A DNA stretch of 64,000 nucleotides, taken from NCBI GenBank assembly GCA_964535195.1, contig CAZHSI010000001.1:1-64000 (forward strand). The letters run 5' to 3'. Origin of the DNA: UBA9339 sp964535195 (GTDB taxonomy: Bacteria; Pseudomonadota; Gammaproteobacteria; UBA9339). Both the position numbers and the translations under genes were made by a program. Numbering within the stretch: the stretch's first letter is position 1; each line of letters begins with the position of its first letter. Positions 41,350-50,082 of this stretch are shown here, piece after piece. The notes below the pieces were generated by a model. That model worked only from the letters and a program-made list of their open reading frames with translations. It did no database searches and was not told the DNA's origin.

Positions 41350-44325
41350 ATGAAAAGGTATTCGCGATATTTTCAGGGGATAGCAGCTGTTATTTTGCTT
41401 TTAATACCATCTTTCGTTTTTGCTGAGTACTACGGTTCAGGTGCAGAAATAGGATCCTTCTTTTTACAGAGTTTACTAGATAACTTATCTTTTACCCCGC
41501 CAAAAACTGATATGTCTATCTATTTTTTAAGTGAGATTTTTGGCGCAGTTCCCGGTATTACTCAGTTTACTGGAAGCACTATTGTCGGCAAAATGTTTGG
41601 GGTATTTAATACTGGTGTCCTGGCCATGTCTGGAGTTTTTTTAGCCTATACTATTACTAAGATCTTAACCGAAACTACTATGGATGGTGCTGCCATGGGC
41701 AAGAGTGCTACCGTATGGACAGCAGTTCGTTGCGCTTTAAGTACTAGTTTGCTTGTTCCTGGTTCGTCTGGTTATTCTGTGATAAATGGCATAATCATGT
41801 GGGTGGTAGTGCAGAGTATTGGTTTGGCAGATACTACGTGGAGTATCGCATTGCAACATTTAAATAACGGTGGCTCCCTGTACGCAACCGCACAAAGAAC
41901 TAGTTTTGTGGACTATTCTTTGATTAATAATGGTATTCTTGCTTGTGATAATCCAGGTACTTGTAGTTCGGATGCTGGCGCTATGGACGACGTTAATACG
42001 TTGACTGCGGTTGGAACGGCCGATATTCTTCGTTCTTTGTCTTGTTCTTATGTGGTTTATAGCGCTTTAAAAAGTAGAGAAATTTCTCCAACTAAACCTT
42101 TGCCACTTAACGTAGCCGATGGTTTTTCTCTTTATAAGGAGCGTCCAGCGACTTGTATCCCAGATGCTACGGGTGGATGTTCCGGTTATAACGATGGTTA
42201 TGTTGTATTTCCGTATCTTGCTAATGAAATCAGCTCACAAAAGGCAGAGTATTATAAAGATTATTTAGAAAAACATGCAGATATTCCCACAAATTTAACA
42301 GGAATATGTGGCACTATTAGTTATACCGTGCCACGTGCTAATAGTGATACTGATGCTAGTTATACGGCAAAAGTTAACAATTATATGATGACAAAACATG
42401 CCGCTCTTTTACAAATAATTCAATACCTCACTCCTGTAGCGAGGGCGTTGGTAGAAGGAATCTCAAAAGACAAGTATACACAAGCTAGAAAACTAGATCC
42501 CGATACATATAAATTAACCTCAGATAAAACTTTTTTTGTTGATCCTAATGCTTCAGCAAAATATGACCGAGACAATCAGTGGGTTTGGCAACCTGGTTTT
42601 GTTCAATCGTTGAATAGTAGTTTTACTTTTCCTTTGGGTAGTCTTGAGTTAATGGCTGCTGCTGGTATGTATCAAAACGCTTTAAGTCCAGCACTTACTT
42701 CTAGTGTTGATTTACTATCAGCAGATGTCTCTAAAAAAATAGAGGAAGCTAATGCTCATGGCTGGATAGCAGCGGGAAACTATTATCGGTTGTTAGTGAA
42801 TACAGCAAAAACTGCCATGAGTAATTTTGACAATTATCGTTTACAGACGGCTGATGCTAAGCCAGCAAGAGATGTAACTTATGATATTTTGTTTGGTCGA
42901 GCTATGAAGAATGAGGAGGGGGGTACTACGACAGCTATTGACAAAATTTGGGGTGAGAGAGGGGACAAAGAGCTTCTTAAAAAAGTTTTGCAATGGATAA
43001 GGCTGGTTTATCCCTATGCTAAAGTGAGTGGACAAGCAGCAGTTTCGCTTACGATGCAAGAACAGCAAGCTGGCTTAGTGAGTGGTACACAAATGAATAA
43101 CTGGGGTAATTCTGTCACCAATAGTATAAGTGATAAAATAAAATTTGTGTCATTACCTAGCTGGTGTAGTGGTGTTACTGAGGCTGCACTTTGGACCAAG
43201 ATAGGAATCGGCCTGGTTTTTTTGGGGACTCTTCCTCCGCTGGCGTTGCCATTTTTAATGACTGTACCCATGGATTTTTTGTCTTTGGATGTTAATCAGA
43301 TATTTAACAAGTGGAATGCGAATATGGGAGCTGCTGGTGTTAGTAAAGATCCTATTTTAAAGTTACGAGACATTGGGCAATCAATGATTACTAATTCTTT
43401 GAAGTTTACCACCCAAATGCAAATATACTTAGGGTTGATGATCGCTGTAGTAGGTGGTGTTTCACTGGCTATGCAAATACTAGGTGTTGCTCTTTCTGTA
43501 GGATCTTTTTGGGGTGCAACCACAGGCGGTGTAATTGTTGTTGGTACAATTGTAGAGGTAATCCAGAGTTTTTATGAACAAGTTCAGGGACTGATTTTTA
43601 TGCAGTTACCGATAGCTCTAGCAGCGCTTGGTCCAATCTTTACTTGTGGTGTTTTATTAGCTATTTATGTGCCATTAATACCATATTTATTATTTTTATT
43701 TGGTGCTATGAGTTGGTTTATATCGGTAATAGTTTTAATGGCGGCGTCGCCAATCATTTGTTTTTTAATGCTCTGGGGTAACTCATCTCAAGAAAATCCT
43801 CTACTTGGTCGAGAGGCAGAACAGTTTATTATGCAGATAATCGGGGTGTTCTTTCGGCCTATATTGATGGTTATGGGGTTGGTTATTGGTATGGTACTTT
43901 CATATGTTAGTGTCGAACTTTTAAACTTAGGTTTTTCGAATGTTGTAAGTTACGTTATGACAGATACTAGCGGCGCCATGCAATTGATTCAGCAGATTGG
44001 TTTAGTAGTAATATATACGTTTACTATGCTATCAGTAGTTAACTTTAGTTTTTCTACCATTAACTTACTTTATTCTGAAGCCATGCGTATTGCGCAAATA
44101 CAAGCTCCGGCCACTGGCCTCGAAGAGAAGCAAATGGAGGGGGTTAAAGGTGGTGTTCAACAATTTGGTGAAGCTGGAGCTGGCGGCGTCAGAGATAGTG
44201 CTTCATCTCTGAAGGGGTCAGCTAAGACAGTAAACAGCAGCAATCTGGATGAGATGAAGGCTGACATTAAGAAAGCTGGTGTAGAAAGAAGAGCTAAAAA
44301 GAAACTTCAGTCATCTGCAAGCTAA
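41350..44325 (+). CDS. dotA: type IVB secretion integral membrane protein DotA
   Basis: About 991 residues, with an N-terminal signal-like helix, a large periplasmic loop containing Cys pairs (LACDNPGTC; CIPDATGGCSGY), and a cluster of membrane helices in the second half (GVSLAMQILGVALSVGSFWG; FTCGVLLAIYVPLIPYLLFL; WFISVIVLMAASPIICFLML). Legionella DotA is 1048 residues. The frame is open from 41317, but GGAGGA at 41337-41342 sits 7 bases before ATG 41350. It overlaps or abuts icmV, so the two are co-translated. The C-terminus is a cytosolic Gly/Ser/Lys tail. Confidence 0.9.
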   Translation: MKRYSRYFQGIAAVILLLIPSFVFAEYYGSGAEIGSFFLQSLLDNLSFTPPKTDMSIYFLSEIFGAVPGITQFTGSTIVGKMFGVFNTGVLAMSGVFLAYTITKILTETTMDGAAMGKSATVWTAVRCALSTSLLVPGSSGYSVINGIIMWVVVQSIGLADTTWSIALQHLNNGGSLYATAQRTSFVDYSLINNGILACDNPGTCSSDAGAMDDVNTLTAVGTADILRSLSCSYVVYSALKSREISPTKPLPLNVADGFSLYKERPATCIPDATGGCSGYNDGYVVFPYLANEISSQKAEYYKDYLEKHADIPTNLTGICGTISYTVPRANSDTDASYTAKVNNYMMTKHAALLQIIQYLTPVARALVEGISKDKYTQARKLDPDTYKLTSDKTFFVDPNASAKYDRDNQWVWQPGFVQSLNSSFTFPLGSLELMAAAGMYQNALSPALTSSVDLLSADVSKKIEEANAHGWIAAGNYYRLLVNTAKTAMSNFDNYRLQTADAKPARDVTYDILFGRAMKNEEGGTTTAIDKIWGERGDKELLKKVLQWIRLVYPYAKVSGQAAVSLTMQEQQAGLVSGTQMNNWGNSVTNSISDKIKFVSLPSWCSGVTEAALWTKIGIGLVFLGTLPPLALPFLMTVPMDFLSLDVNQIFNKWNANMGAAGVSKDPILKLRDIGQSMITNSLKFTTQMQIYLGLMIAVVGGVSLAMQILGVALSVGSFWGATTGGVIVVGTIVEVIQSFYEQVQGLIFMQLPIALAALGPIFTCGVLLAIYVPLIPYLLFLFGAMSWFISVIVLMAASPIICFLMLWGNSSQENPLLGREAEQFIMQIIGVFFRPILMVMGLVIGMVLSYVSVELLNLGFSNVVSYVMTDTSGAMQLIQQIGLVVIYTFTMLSVVNFSFSTINLLYSEAMRIAQIQAPATGLEEKQMEGVKGGVQQFGEAGAGGVRDSASSLKGSAKTVNSSNLDEMKADIKKAGVERRAKKKLQSSAS

Positions 44326-44346
44326 AACGCTTTCGTGGTTATTGGG

Positions 44347-45480
44347 TTATTGTTTTTCTAGGTGTTTCGCTGTAGCGGCGATGATTTTATATTCTCTTTC
44401 GGGAATAATCTTATCTTCAAATTTTCTTTTGGCATCGACCACCATGCTTTGTCCGCGCTCGTTCATCAAACGTCTGGTGACAGAAGTTACTTGATCTAAA
44501 TCAGACTCTAAGAGGACGTTGCGGACATCCTCAGTAAAGGCTAAAAATTCACGTAGAGCTACTTGTTTGCCATCAACGGTTGGTACTAATTTTTGACAAA
44601 CAATCAATCTTAAAGTTTCAATGATATCTATAGTGCGACCTACGCGTTCTTCAGCAGGAAAGGTTCCTACTAAGCGCCTAATGGTTTCTGGTACACCCGT
44701 TGTGTGTAAGGTAGTATAAACCGGATGGCCGGTTAACGCAGCCTCTATTACTGCCGAAATAGTTTCAGCATCACGCGATTCCCCAACCAAGATTAAACGT
44801 GGTTTACGGCGTAAGGCATTACGTACACCATCAGCAAATGAGGGGAGGTGACGTGGAATTTCAGATTGACTAACTACCGCTGTCGGTTTTTCGATGGTGT
44901 CGTAGACAAACTCTATTGGTGCTTCATAGGTTAATACCTTGCGGTTACAATCATTTTTTTCAATAATTTCTCGGATAATTGCTGCGAGTAGAGTTGATTT
45001 TCCAGAGCCTGTAGCTCCAGTTACATAGACCACTCCTTCACGGGGTGCCATTGCGTCGATAATATCTTTTTGTAAGTTTAGCGATTCTAATTTTGGAGGT
45101 TCAGATGGGATGGTTCGTAAAGTTAATTGGATGCCGTGATGCCCTTCTACTTGGCAGCCAGTACCATTTACACGAAAGCGATAGCGTTCGGTACGATTAG
45201 GATGAAACTCGTAGTGGGTATCAATATCGTGACCAGATAAAATTTGTGTAGTGCCATTGGGCCCATAAAGTAAGTTTAAAACGTCTCCAACCTCAGCGGT
45301 TGATAGCTTATGTTTGGTTATTTTATAAATGTGTCCCTGAATTTCGGCAATTACTGGTTCGCCGGTTTGTAGAGTTATGTCCGAAGTGCCTATTTTACTG
45401 CAGTGAGCAAGTATTGGTTCAAAGTTATCTGCTCCAAAGCGGAGAGGCTCTTTAGGAAAGGAATAGTCTGGTAGTGCCAT
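44347..45480 (-). CDS. dotB: type IVB secretion ATPase DotB
   Basis: A 377-residue PilT/VirB11-like hexameric ATPase. Walker A VTGATGSGKSTLLAAIIRE, Asp box YEAPIEFVYD, Walker B PRLILVGESRDAETI and the His box ALTGHPVYTTLHT are all present, with the N-terminal domain before. Legionella DotB is also 377 residues. DotB docks on DotO and powers substrate translocation. Last gene of dotD-dotC-dotB, convergent with dotA. Confidence 0.95.
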   Translation of the reverse strand: MALPDYSFPKEPLRFGADNFEPILAHCSKIGTSDITLQTGEPVIAEIQGHIYKITKHKLSTAEVGDVLNLLYGPNGTTQILSGHDIDTHYEFHPNRTERYRFRVNGTGCQVEGHHGIQLTLRTIPSEPPKLESLNLQKDIIDAMAPREGVVYVTGATGSGKSTLLAAIIREIIEKNDCNRKVLTYEAPIEFVYDTIEKPTAVVSQSEIPRHLPSFADGVRNALRRKPRLILVGESRDAETISAVIEAALTGHPVYTTLHTTGVPETIRRLVGTFPAEERVGRTIDIIETLRLIVCQKLVPTVDGKQVALREFLAFTEDVRNVLLESDLDQVTSVTRRLMNERGQSMVVDAKRKFEDKIIPEREYKIIAATAKHLEKQ

Positions 45481-45536
45481 ATAATACGCCTCGTAAAATA
45501 GATTTAATGCTTCGTTGCTACTACTTTATGTGATCC

Positions 45537-46370
45537 TTATTTATTTTGTGCTAAACTTTTCAACAAGGAACCTACTGGTTGTTTCTCTTTTACTGGCATT
45601 ACTGGGCGCCAATTTTTGGAGTCGGATTGTAATTGCGGTATGGAGGTGATTCTAAGTACCCTATCATTGATATGCATGTTATTGCCATCGCCTGTTATTC
45701 CTAACTCAGCTTGAGAAACGTATGGCGGGCTTACCATGTGTTGTGCTAAAAGCTTACGGTATAGAATCATACCCTCGTAGTCACGTCTGAGCCTGGCTAA
45801 ATTAGTTGAAAATATTTGATCTGCTTGTGTGACTCCTTCATGCCAACCAATTTGAATGTTTTCATTCCATATTTTACGTTCGGTAGCATTTTGTGGTAAC
45901 AAAGTGGCATTTGGTGTTTCTGGTTTTTTGTATTCCATCCAAATATAGTTACGCCAATTTGGTGATGTAGTAATAAAGCGGGGTGGTTGTGCTATTTGGT
46001 ATTCATGATCAGCAGCTCGAATAGTAAAGTCGTCTGCTAAATTTAAAGTGTTACGTCCCTCTACTAAGATTGGTGGTAGTACATTCTGATTTAAGATCAA
46101 GTAATTAAAATCAAAGATACGGTCTAAATTTCTTTTTTGAGCGCTTAACATTAAATTTATTTGTCGTGAACGCCAAGAAAGAGCGGCTTGCGCTGCGATG
46201 CTCTGAGCAGTTTGTTTTAAATTTTCTAAGCGGATAGTGCTAATTTTGGAGGTGTTTTGTGACTTTAAAGCTGAAATATCAGCTAATTCCACTGGTGCTG
46301 GTGAGTTCGAACAGCCTGCAACTAGCACTGCCAAAATAGATGTTAAAAATTTTAGTGATCGTCCTTTCAT
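45537..46370 (-). CDS. dotC: type IVB secretion outer-membrane lipoprotein DotC
   Basis: A 277-residue lipoprotein with the lipobox LVAGC (Cys ~20). The body has the conserved DotC segment: ALSWRSRQINLMLSAQKRNL, VLPPILVEGRNTLNLADDFT, TTSPNWRNYIWMEY and GWHEGVTQADQIFSTNLARL. With DotD it brings DotH to the outer membrane. It lies 29 bases after dotD and 56 before dotB. Confidence 0.93.
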   Translation of the reverse strand: MKGRSLKFLTSILAVLVAGCSNSPAPVELADISALKSQNTSKISTIRLENLKQTAQSIAAQAALSWRSRQINLMLSAQKRNLDRIFDFNYLILNQNVLPPILVEGRNTLNLADDFTIRAADHEYQIAQPPRFITTSPNWRNYIWMEYKKPETPNATLLPQNATERKIWNENIQIGWHEGVTQADQIFSTNLARLRRDYEGMILYRKLLAQHMVSPPYVSQAELGITGDGNNMHINDRVLRITSIPQLQSDSKNWRPVMPVKEKQPVGSLLKSLAQNK

Positions 46371-46399
46371 GAAACTATTTTTATACCTTAATAATAGTT

Positions 46400-46900
46400 C
46401 TACGTATACATCTTTGCGTAGCGTAACTCTATAATTCTACTTGCCGGATAAACTACAATATTTGCTTTACTGCCACACTGAAAATTAGCGTCACGTAAAA
46501 CATCGGATAACGGGGTATCTTTTGCTGTAATCGATACTAAGATCGGGATTCCTGGAGGAGTGCCGAGGATATTTAGTTTATATTTTGAGGCTTCGGCAAT
46601 TTTTTTAACGAGTGGTCCAATTGGACCATTCCAATCTATACAAGCTAACTGTCCCATACCAATCATGTCAGGGTCAACAGGACTTAGCAGCTTTGCATGT
46701 GGATGTGTGGCGCGTTCAATCTCTGCTAACTCTGCGAGCGATTTGCTTACTGCGGTGGCAGTTTCAGATAACTTTGTTTCTGCTTCATGTTGGCTGCGCT
46801 TGTCGTAATTATTGTCGACATATACTTTAGACCCGGTGCTGCAACCAGTAAGCCCGACCACTAAGAAGGGAACTGCTACAAGGAAATTCCAGATTTTCAT
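46400..46900 (-). CDS. dotD: type IVB secretion outer-membrane lipoprotein DotD
   Basis: A 166-residue lipoprotein with the lipobox LTGC (Cys20). The C-terminal half is the N0-like secretin domain: GPIGPLVKKIAEASKYKLNI, PILVSITAKDTPLSDVLRDA and SKANIVVYPASRIIELRY. Length matches Legionella DotD (163). First gene of the minus-strand dotDCB operon, divergent from icmT with 244 bases between. Confidence 0.92.
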   Translation of the reverse strand: MKIWNFLVAVPFLVVGLTGCSTGSKVYVDNNYDKRSQHEAETKLSETATAVSKSLAELAEIERATHPHAKLLSPVDPDMIGMGQLACIDWNGPIGPLVKKIAEASKYKLNILGTPPGIPILVSITAKDTPLSDVLRDANFQCGSKANIVVYPASRIIELRYAKMYT

Positions 46901-47080
46901 ATTAATAGTCCAGTTAAAAATTTACCAATATATTGAAATAATAAGCTGTTAAAGTCAAGCTAAAGTTTATCGGGAATTTTCAGAGAGAACCAAGTGGTAC
47001 AAGGTTTTGTTGAAACTGCAAGGTTGGAGATCTAAGAGCGACGTTAAAAACATTCGATATGTTTTTTATAAAATGTTGTT

Positions 47081-47108
47081 TTATCGAAAACTGCTTTTGT
47101 GATATATT
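47081..47108 (+). promoter_or_regulatory. icmT: candidate promoter for icmT and the downstream icm genes
   Basis: TTATCG (47081-47086) and TATATT (47103-47108) have 16-base spacing in the divergent dotD-icmT gap, 36 bases before the icmT ATG. The -35 is poor and the region is AT-rich, so the assignment is tentative. No clear PmrA-type repeat is seen here. Confidence 0.3.
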
Positions 47109-47144
47109 ATTTATCATAGTTAAGATTTTGCATAAGAGGAGATT

Positions 47145-47408
47145 ATGGCACAGGAACCTACAGCTACTGCTCATTGGCGCGATTCTGCAAGAGCCGCCAA
47201 ATTCTTTTTTGTCGACGCTACAGCAGCTTTTCCTATTCTATTATTTTTAGTACATATTAAACTTTGGACTTTTATTTTAGCTGCGGTGATCATGACTTTT
47301 TTTACTATATTAAATCGTTTTGGCTACACGATGGATGTGTTTGTTAGGATATTTAGATCGATGCTTGCAGGTCCAAGGAAGGCAGCCATACCTTGGTGGA
47401 CTAATTAA
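47145..47408 (+). CDS. icmT: type IVB secretion protein IcmT
   Basis: An 87-residue inner-membrane protein (Legionella IcmT is 86). HWRDSARAAKFFFVDATAAF precedes two membrane helices (about 22-52), followed by NRFGYTMDVFVRIFRSMLAG and the conserved end PRKAAIPWW. AGAGGAG precedes the ATG. First of a long co-directional icm series; icmS follows after 23 bases. Confidence 0.92.
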   Translation: MAQEPTATAHWRDSARAAKFFFVDATAAFPILLFLVHIKLWTFILAAVIMTFFTILNRFGYTMDVFVRIFRSMLAGPRKAAIPWWTN

Positions 47409-47431
47409 CGTAATAGTGGGTTTATGATTTT

Positions 47432-47770
47432 ATGAATTTTAAACAAGTTCTTTGTGATCTTGCAAAAGAAATGAGTGTTAAATTTACTTTAGGAGGTAAA
47501 CCAATTACTTGTGAAGAGGTTTTTTCTGATACAGGTTTTTTACCAGCTTTGGCACGTCGTGCTGACCAGTTGAGCATGCTCTGCTTTGGTTATGGCATTG
47601 GTGTTACTTTTGTCGACGTTGATAAATCGATTTTAGGGACCAAGGTGCAATTTGACGAAGTTACTCCCAATATTTTACGTGTGATTTGTTTGTATGATGT
47701 TATTGCTGAAATTGTAAGTGCGGCACCAGAAAAAGGACAAGTGTCTCTTGATGAATTAATGTATGATTGA
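47432..47770 (+). CDS. icmS: type IVB secretion adaptor IcmS
   Basis: A 112-residue small acidic protein (Legionella IcmS is 114). Diagnostic stretches: FTLGGKPITCEEVFSDTGFL, PALARRADQLSMLCFGYGIG and LGTKVQFDEVTP. IcmS pairs with IcmW as an effector adaptor on DotL; icmW is not in this window. Confidence 0.9.
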   Translation: MNFKQVLCDLAKEMSVKFTLGGKPITCEEVFSDTGFLPALARRADQLSMLCFGYGIGVTFVDVDKSILGTKVQFDEVTPNILRVICLYDVIAEIVSAAPEKGQVSLDELMYD

Positions 47771-47778
47771 GGTTGAAT

Positions 47779-48072
47779 ATGCCAGTAGAGTTTGCTCAGC
47801 AGTTTATTGAATGTTGCGATTCTTCTATGGAAGAGTTACTTAGGTTACAAGGTCAGATACCGAGAATTATTGAAATTAAGCAAAACATAGTGAAAGGTAA
47901 TGCTGGTGGTATCGCATTGAGCGCAACAAAAGACGCGGTAGAATCTATAGAAAATATGCAAAAGATTAGTTTTAAATTGGATTCGTCAGTTGAAAAAATA
48001 AAAACAATACGTGAACAAGCAGAAATACAGTTTAGAGAAGGAATGGGGTTGCAAAAAAAGATAAAAACTTAA
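47779..48072 (+). CDS. probable IcmR-type functional partner of IcmQ (FIR protein)
   Basis: A 97-residue helical protein with no obvious sequence family (EFAQQFIECCDSSMEELLRL; ENMQKISFKLDSSVEKIKTI). It occupies exactly the slot of icmR between icmS and icmQ. In Legionellales this slot holds fast-evolving FIR genes unrelated in sequence but able to bind IcmQ, so position is the main evidence. ATG 47779 with GAGG upstream is preferred; a TTG at 47767 overlaps the icmS stop. Confidence 0.65.
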   Translation: MPVEFAQQFIECCDSSMEELLRLQGQIPRIIEIKQNIVKGNAGGIALSATKDAVESIENMQKISFKLDSSVEKIKTIREQAEIQFREGMGLQKKIKT

Positions 48073-48111
48073 TTGTTAAAGGTTAGGATGGATGAAGGAT
48101 AGTTGATAATT

Positions 48112-48702
48112 ATGATAGAACAAGAAAAAAGTCAGAGTGTTTTTGAGTTAGGTAAACAACTTAGCGATACTTTAGATGATGTTTTGGCAACCGGTGATTG
48201 GCAATCGTCGTTGTTTTTAAAAACCGCAGCTACCAAACTACATGAGTTTCGTGAAAAAAGTGAGCGCTTATATAATAGTGGCAATGCGACTGCTAAGGTT
48301 GAGAGCGTCCAGGATTCTAGTAGAAAGATTGCCCCTTCTGGCTATTTACAAGTGTTTATTTTATTGTATCAAGCTGATGGTGCTAATTTGCCAGGTTGGT
48401 ATCGTAACCTAAAAACCTTAACCGAATATAGTGTTACGCGCCCCGTATATAAAGATGAGGAGTATGCCAAAGAGCTTATTCGGGCAAAAGTTGCAGCTCA
48501 AGATCGTAATGGTTATGCGGTAGTTAATATCCAAGAGGGTGATCTTGATGAAGCTGGGTCACAGGTGGATCAATTTGGGCATCCGCTATTTATCTTAAAG
48601 CAAGGTGCAGTGAAGTTAGAAAACATTGTTGAGTTTGTTCATAGCAACAAAAGACGCTATGTGATGAGTGGTGGCGATTTAATTTATTTGGGAGAAATTT
48701 AG
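48112..48702 (+). CDS. icmQ: type IVB secretion protein IcmQ
   Basis: A 196-residue protein (Legionella IcmQ is 191). The N-terminal helical part (FELGKQLSDTLDDVLATGDW; SSLFLKTAATKLHEFREKSE) is where IcmR binds; the C-terminal part carries the NAD-binding ADP-ribosyltransferase-like fold of IcmQ (VFILLYQADGANLPGWYRNL; QFGHPLFILKQGAVKLENIV). The ATG at 48112 fits better than 48103. Confidence 0.9.
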   Translation: MIEQEKSQSVFELGKQLSDTLDDVLATGDWQSSLFLKTAATKLHEFREKSERLYNSGNATAKVESVQDSSRKIAPSGYLQVFILLYQADGANLPGWYRNLKTLTEYSVTRPVYKDEEYAKELIRAKVAAQDRNGYAVVNIQEGDLDEAGSQVDQFGHPLFILKQGAVKLENIVEFVHSNKRRYVMSGGDLIYLGEI

Positions 48703-48792
48703 TCGCAAGTTATTAAAGCTTTTGTTATAATTTTTAAAGTTTCAAAGCACATTAATGGCCAACAACATTTTGCTAAACTAGGACGTAGCTTG

Positions 48793-48858
48793 TTGATTTT
48801 TGAGAAACTTCGTGAGACATACTTTTGAGGTATATAAGCGACGTATCGCAAAAATCAA
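48793..48858. repeat. 66-base inverted repeat between icmQ and icmP
   Basis: TTGATTTTTG (48793-48802) and CAAAAATCAA (48849-48858) are perfect reverse complements. A small ATAC/GTAT hairpin lies between. It lies in the only sizeable gap (205 bases) between icmT and icmO, 49 bases before icmP, and may be a leader structure, processing site or remnant of a palindromic element. Confidence 0.55.
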
Positions 48859-48907
48859 AAAGATACAGTTAGAGTAGGAGTGTCGTAAGCCGTGAGGATA
48901 AGGGAGT

Positions 48908-50053
48908 ATGGCAAGAGGCGTAGACCAACAACAGTCAGGACAAGATAGCTCAATGGATATGCTATGGATAATAGCAATATTGATTGGTGCGATTATCCTT
49001 GCTTGGTATTTCGGTAAAATTTATATCACAAGTGCCATCTTTCATGTTCGTCTCTACGAAGTGTATGGTATCGATTTTTTTCTTGGATTAGTAACCAAAC
49101 TATTTGACCTTATTGGGTTGCCAGCTCCACAGTTTAATTTTGTTGGTTGGATAGAATACCTTCGTAAAGGTATAGGAGTGGAGATAAGCTTTGAGGATCT
49201 AGCAACCATTAGTACGATGGTTGGTAATTACCTTAGATACCCTTTTACACTATTAACAATTGTTGGAGCGGTAGCGCTTCATTTTGGAGGAGCTTCTCAC
49301 CGTTTTCATCATGTTTTTGATGGCAAATTGTTAAAGACTACAGAGCAAGAAGTTTGGCCACAAATTACACCAGTGGTTAAACTCGATTTGGTGAAAACTA
49401 AATTGGATGAGGGGCCGTGGGCGTTTTCCCCATCACCCATGCGTTTTTGTAAGAAGAAAGATCTTCTCGATATTGAAGAAAGGAATGGTAAGTACACCGC
49501 AACTTTAAGGCGTGGGGCGGCGCACCGAATTTTTTCTTTGCAAGTTGGACCGAGGTGGGGTGGGCCAGATAAGTTACCCATCCATACCAAAGCGTTATTT
49601 GCCGCCTTTGCTGCCAGAATTAATGCTGATAAGCAAGGGGCGCAGGATCTATTAGATCATATCGCTGCTACTAGCAGAGATGGCAAGCCAGATTTTACTG
49701 GTACTGAGGAGTTGCTGCGTAAGCATGCAGGCTCGAAAAAGGTTGGTAAGATAATTAACGCGCATGGGTATGTTACTACTGTTATGGCCTCGATGTTGGT
49801 AGGCGCGCGAGAACTTGGGGTCCTTGCCAGCGCAGAGTTTATTTGGTTAAAACCGATTGATAGGCGCATGTGGTATATGTTGAATACTGTTGGTCGAGCA
49901 ACAGCGGTGCCAGAAATTTGTGGTGCTTTTGCTCATTGGTTAGCAGAAAGGAAATTGGGGTTACCGCTAACAGTGCCCATGGTAGAAGAAGCAGTGCAGG
50001 GAATGGAAATAGAGCTGAGTCAAATTATCTATAAACCAGAAGAGGAAAAGTAA
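48908..50053 (+). CDS. icmP: type IVB coupling-complex protein DotM/IcmP
   Basis: A 381-residue protein (Legionella 376) with two to three N-terminal membrane helices (about 17-36 and a second near 50-65; another near 118-132), then a large cytosolic domain with KLDEGPWAFSPSPMRFC, GPDKLPIHTKALFAAFAAR and MLNTVGRATAVPEICGAFAH. DotM binds acidic Glu-rich effector signals in the DotL complex. icmO follows after 29 bases. Confidence 0.93.
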   Translation: MARGVDQQQSGQDSSMDMLWIIAILIGAIILAWYFGKIYITSAIFHVRLYEVYGIDFFLGLVTKLFDLIGLPAPQFNFVGWIEYLRKGIGVEISFEDLATISTMVGNYLRYPFTLLTIVGAVALHFGGASHRFHHVFDGKLLKTTEQEVWPQITPVVKLDLVKTKLDEGPWAFSPSPMRFCKKKDLLDIEERNGKYTATLRRGAAHRIFSLQVGPRWGGPDKLPIHTKALFAAFAARINADKQGAQDLLDHIAATSRDGKPDFTGTEELLRKHAGSKKVGKIINAHGYVTTVMASMLVGARELGVLASAEFIWLKPIDRRMWYMLNTVGRATAVPEICGAFAHWLAERKLGLPLTVPMVEEAVQGMEIELSQIIYKPEEEK

Positions 50054-50082
50054 ATTCTTTTTGTAAGGAGCACAGGGAACCT

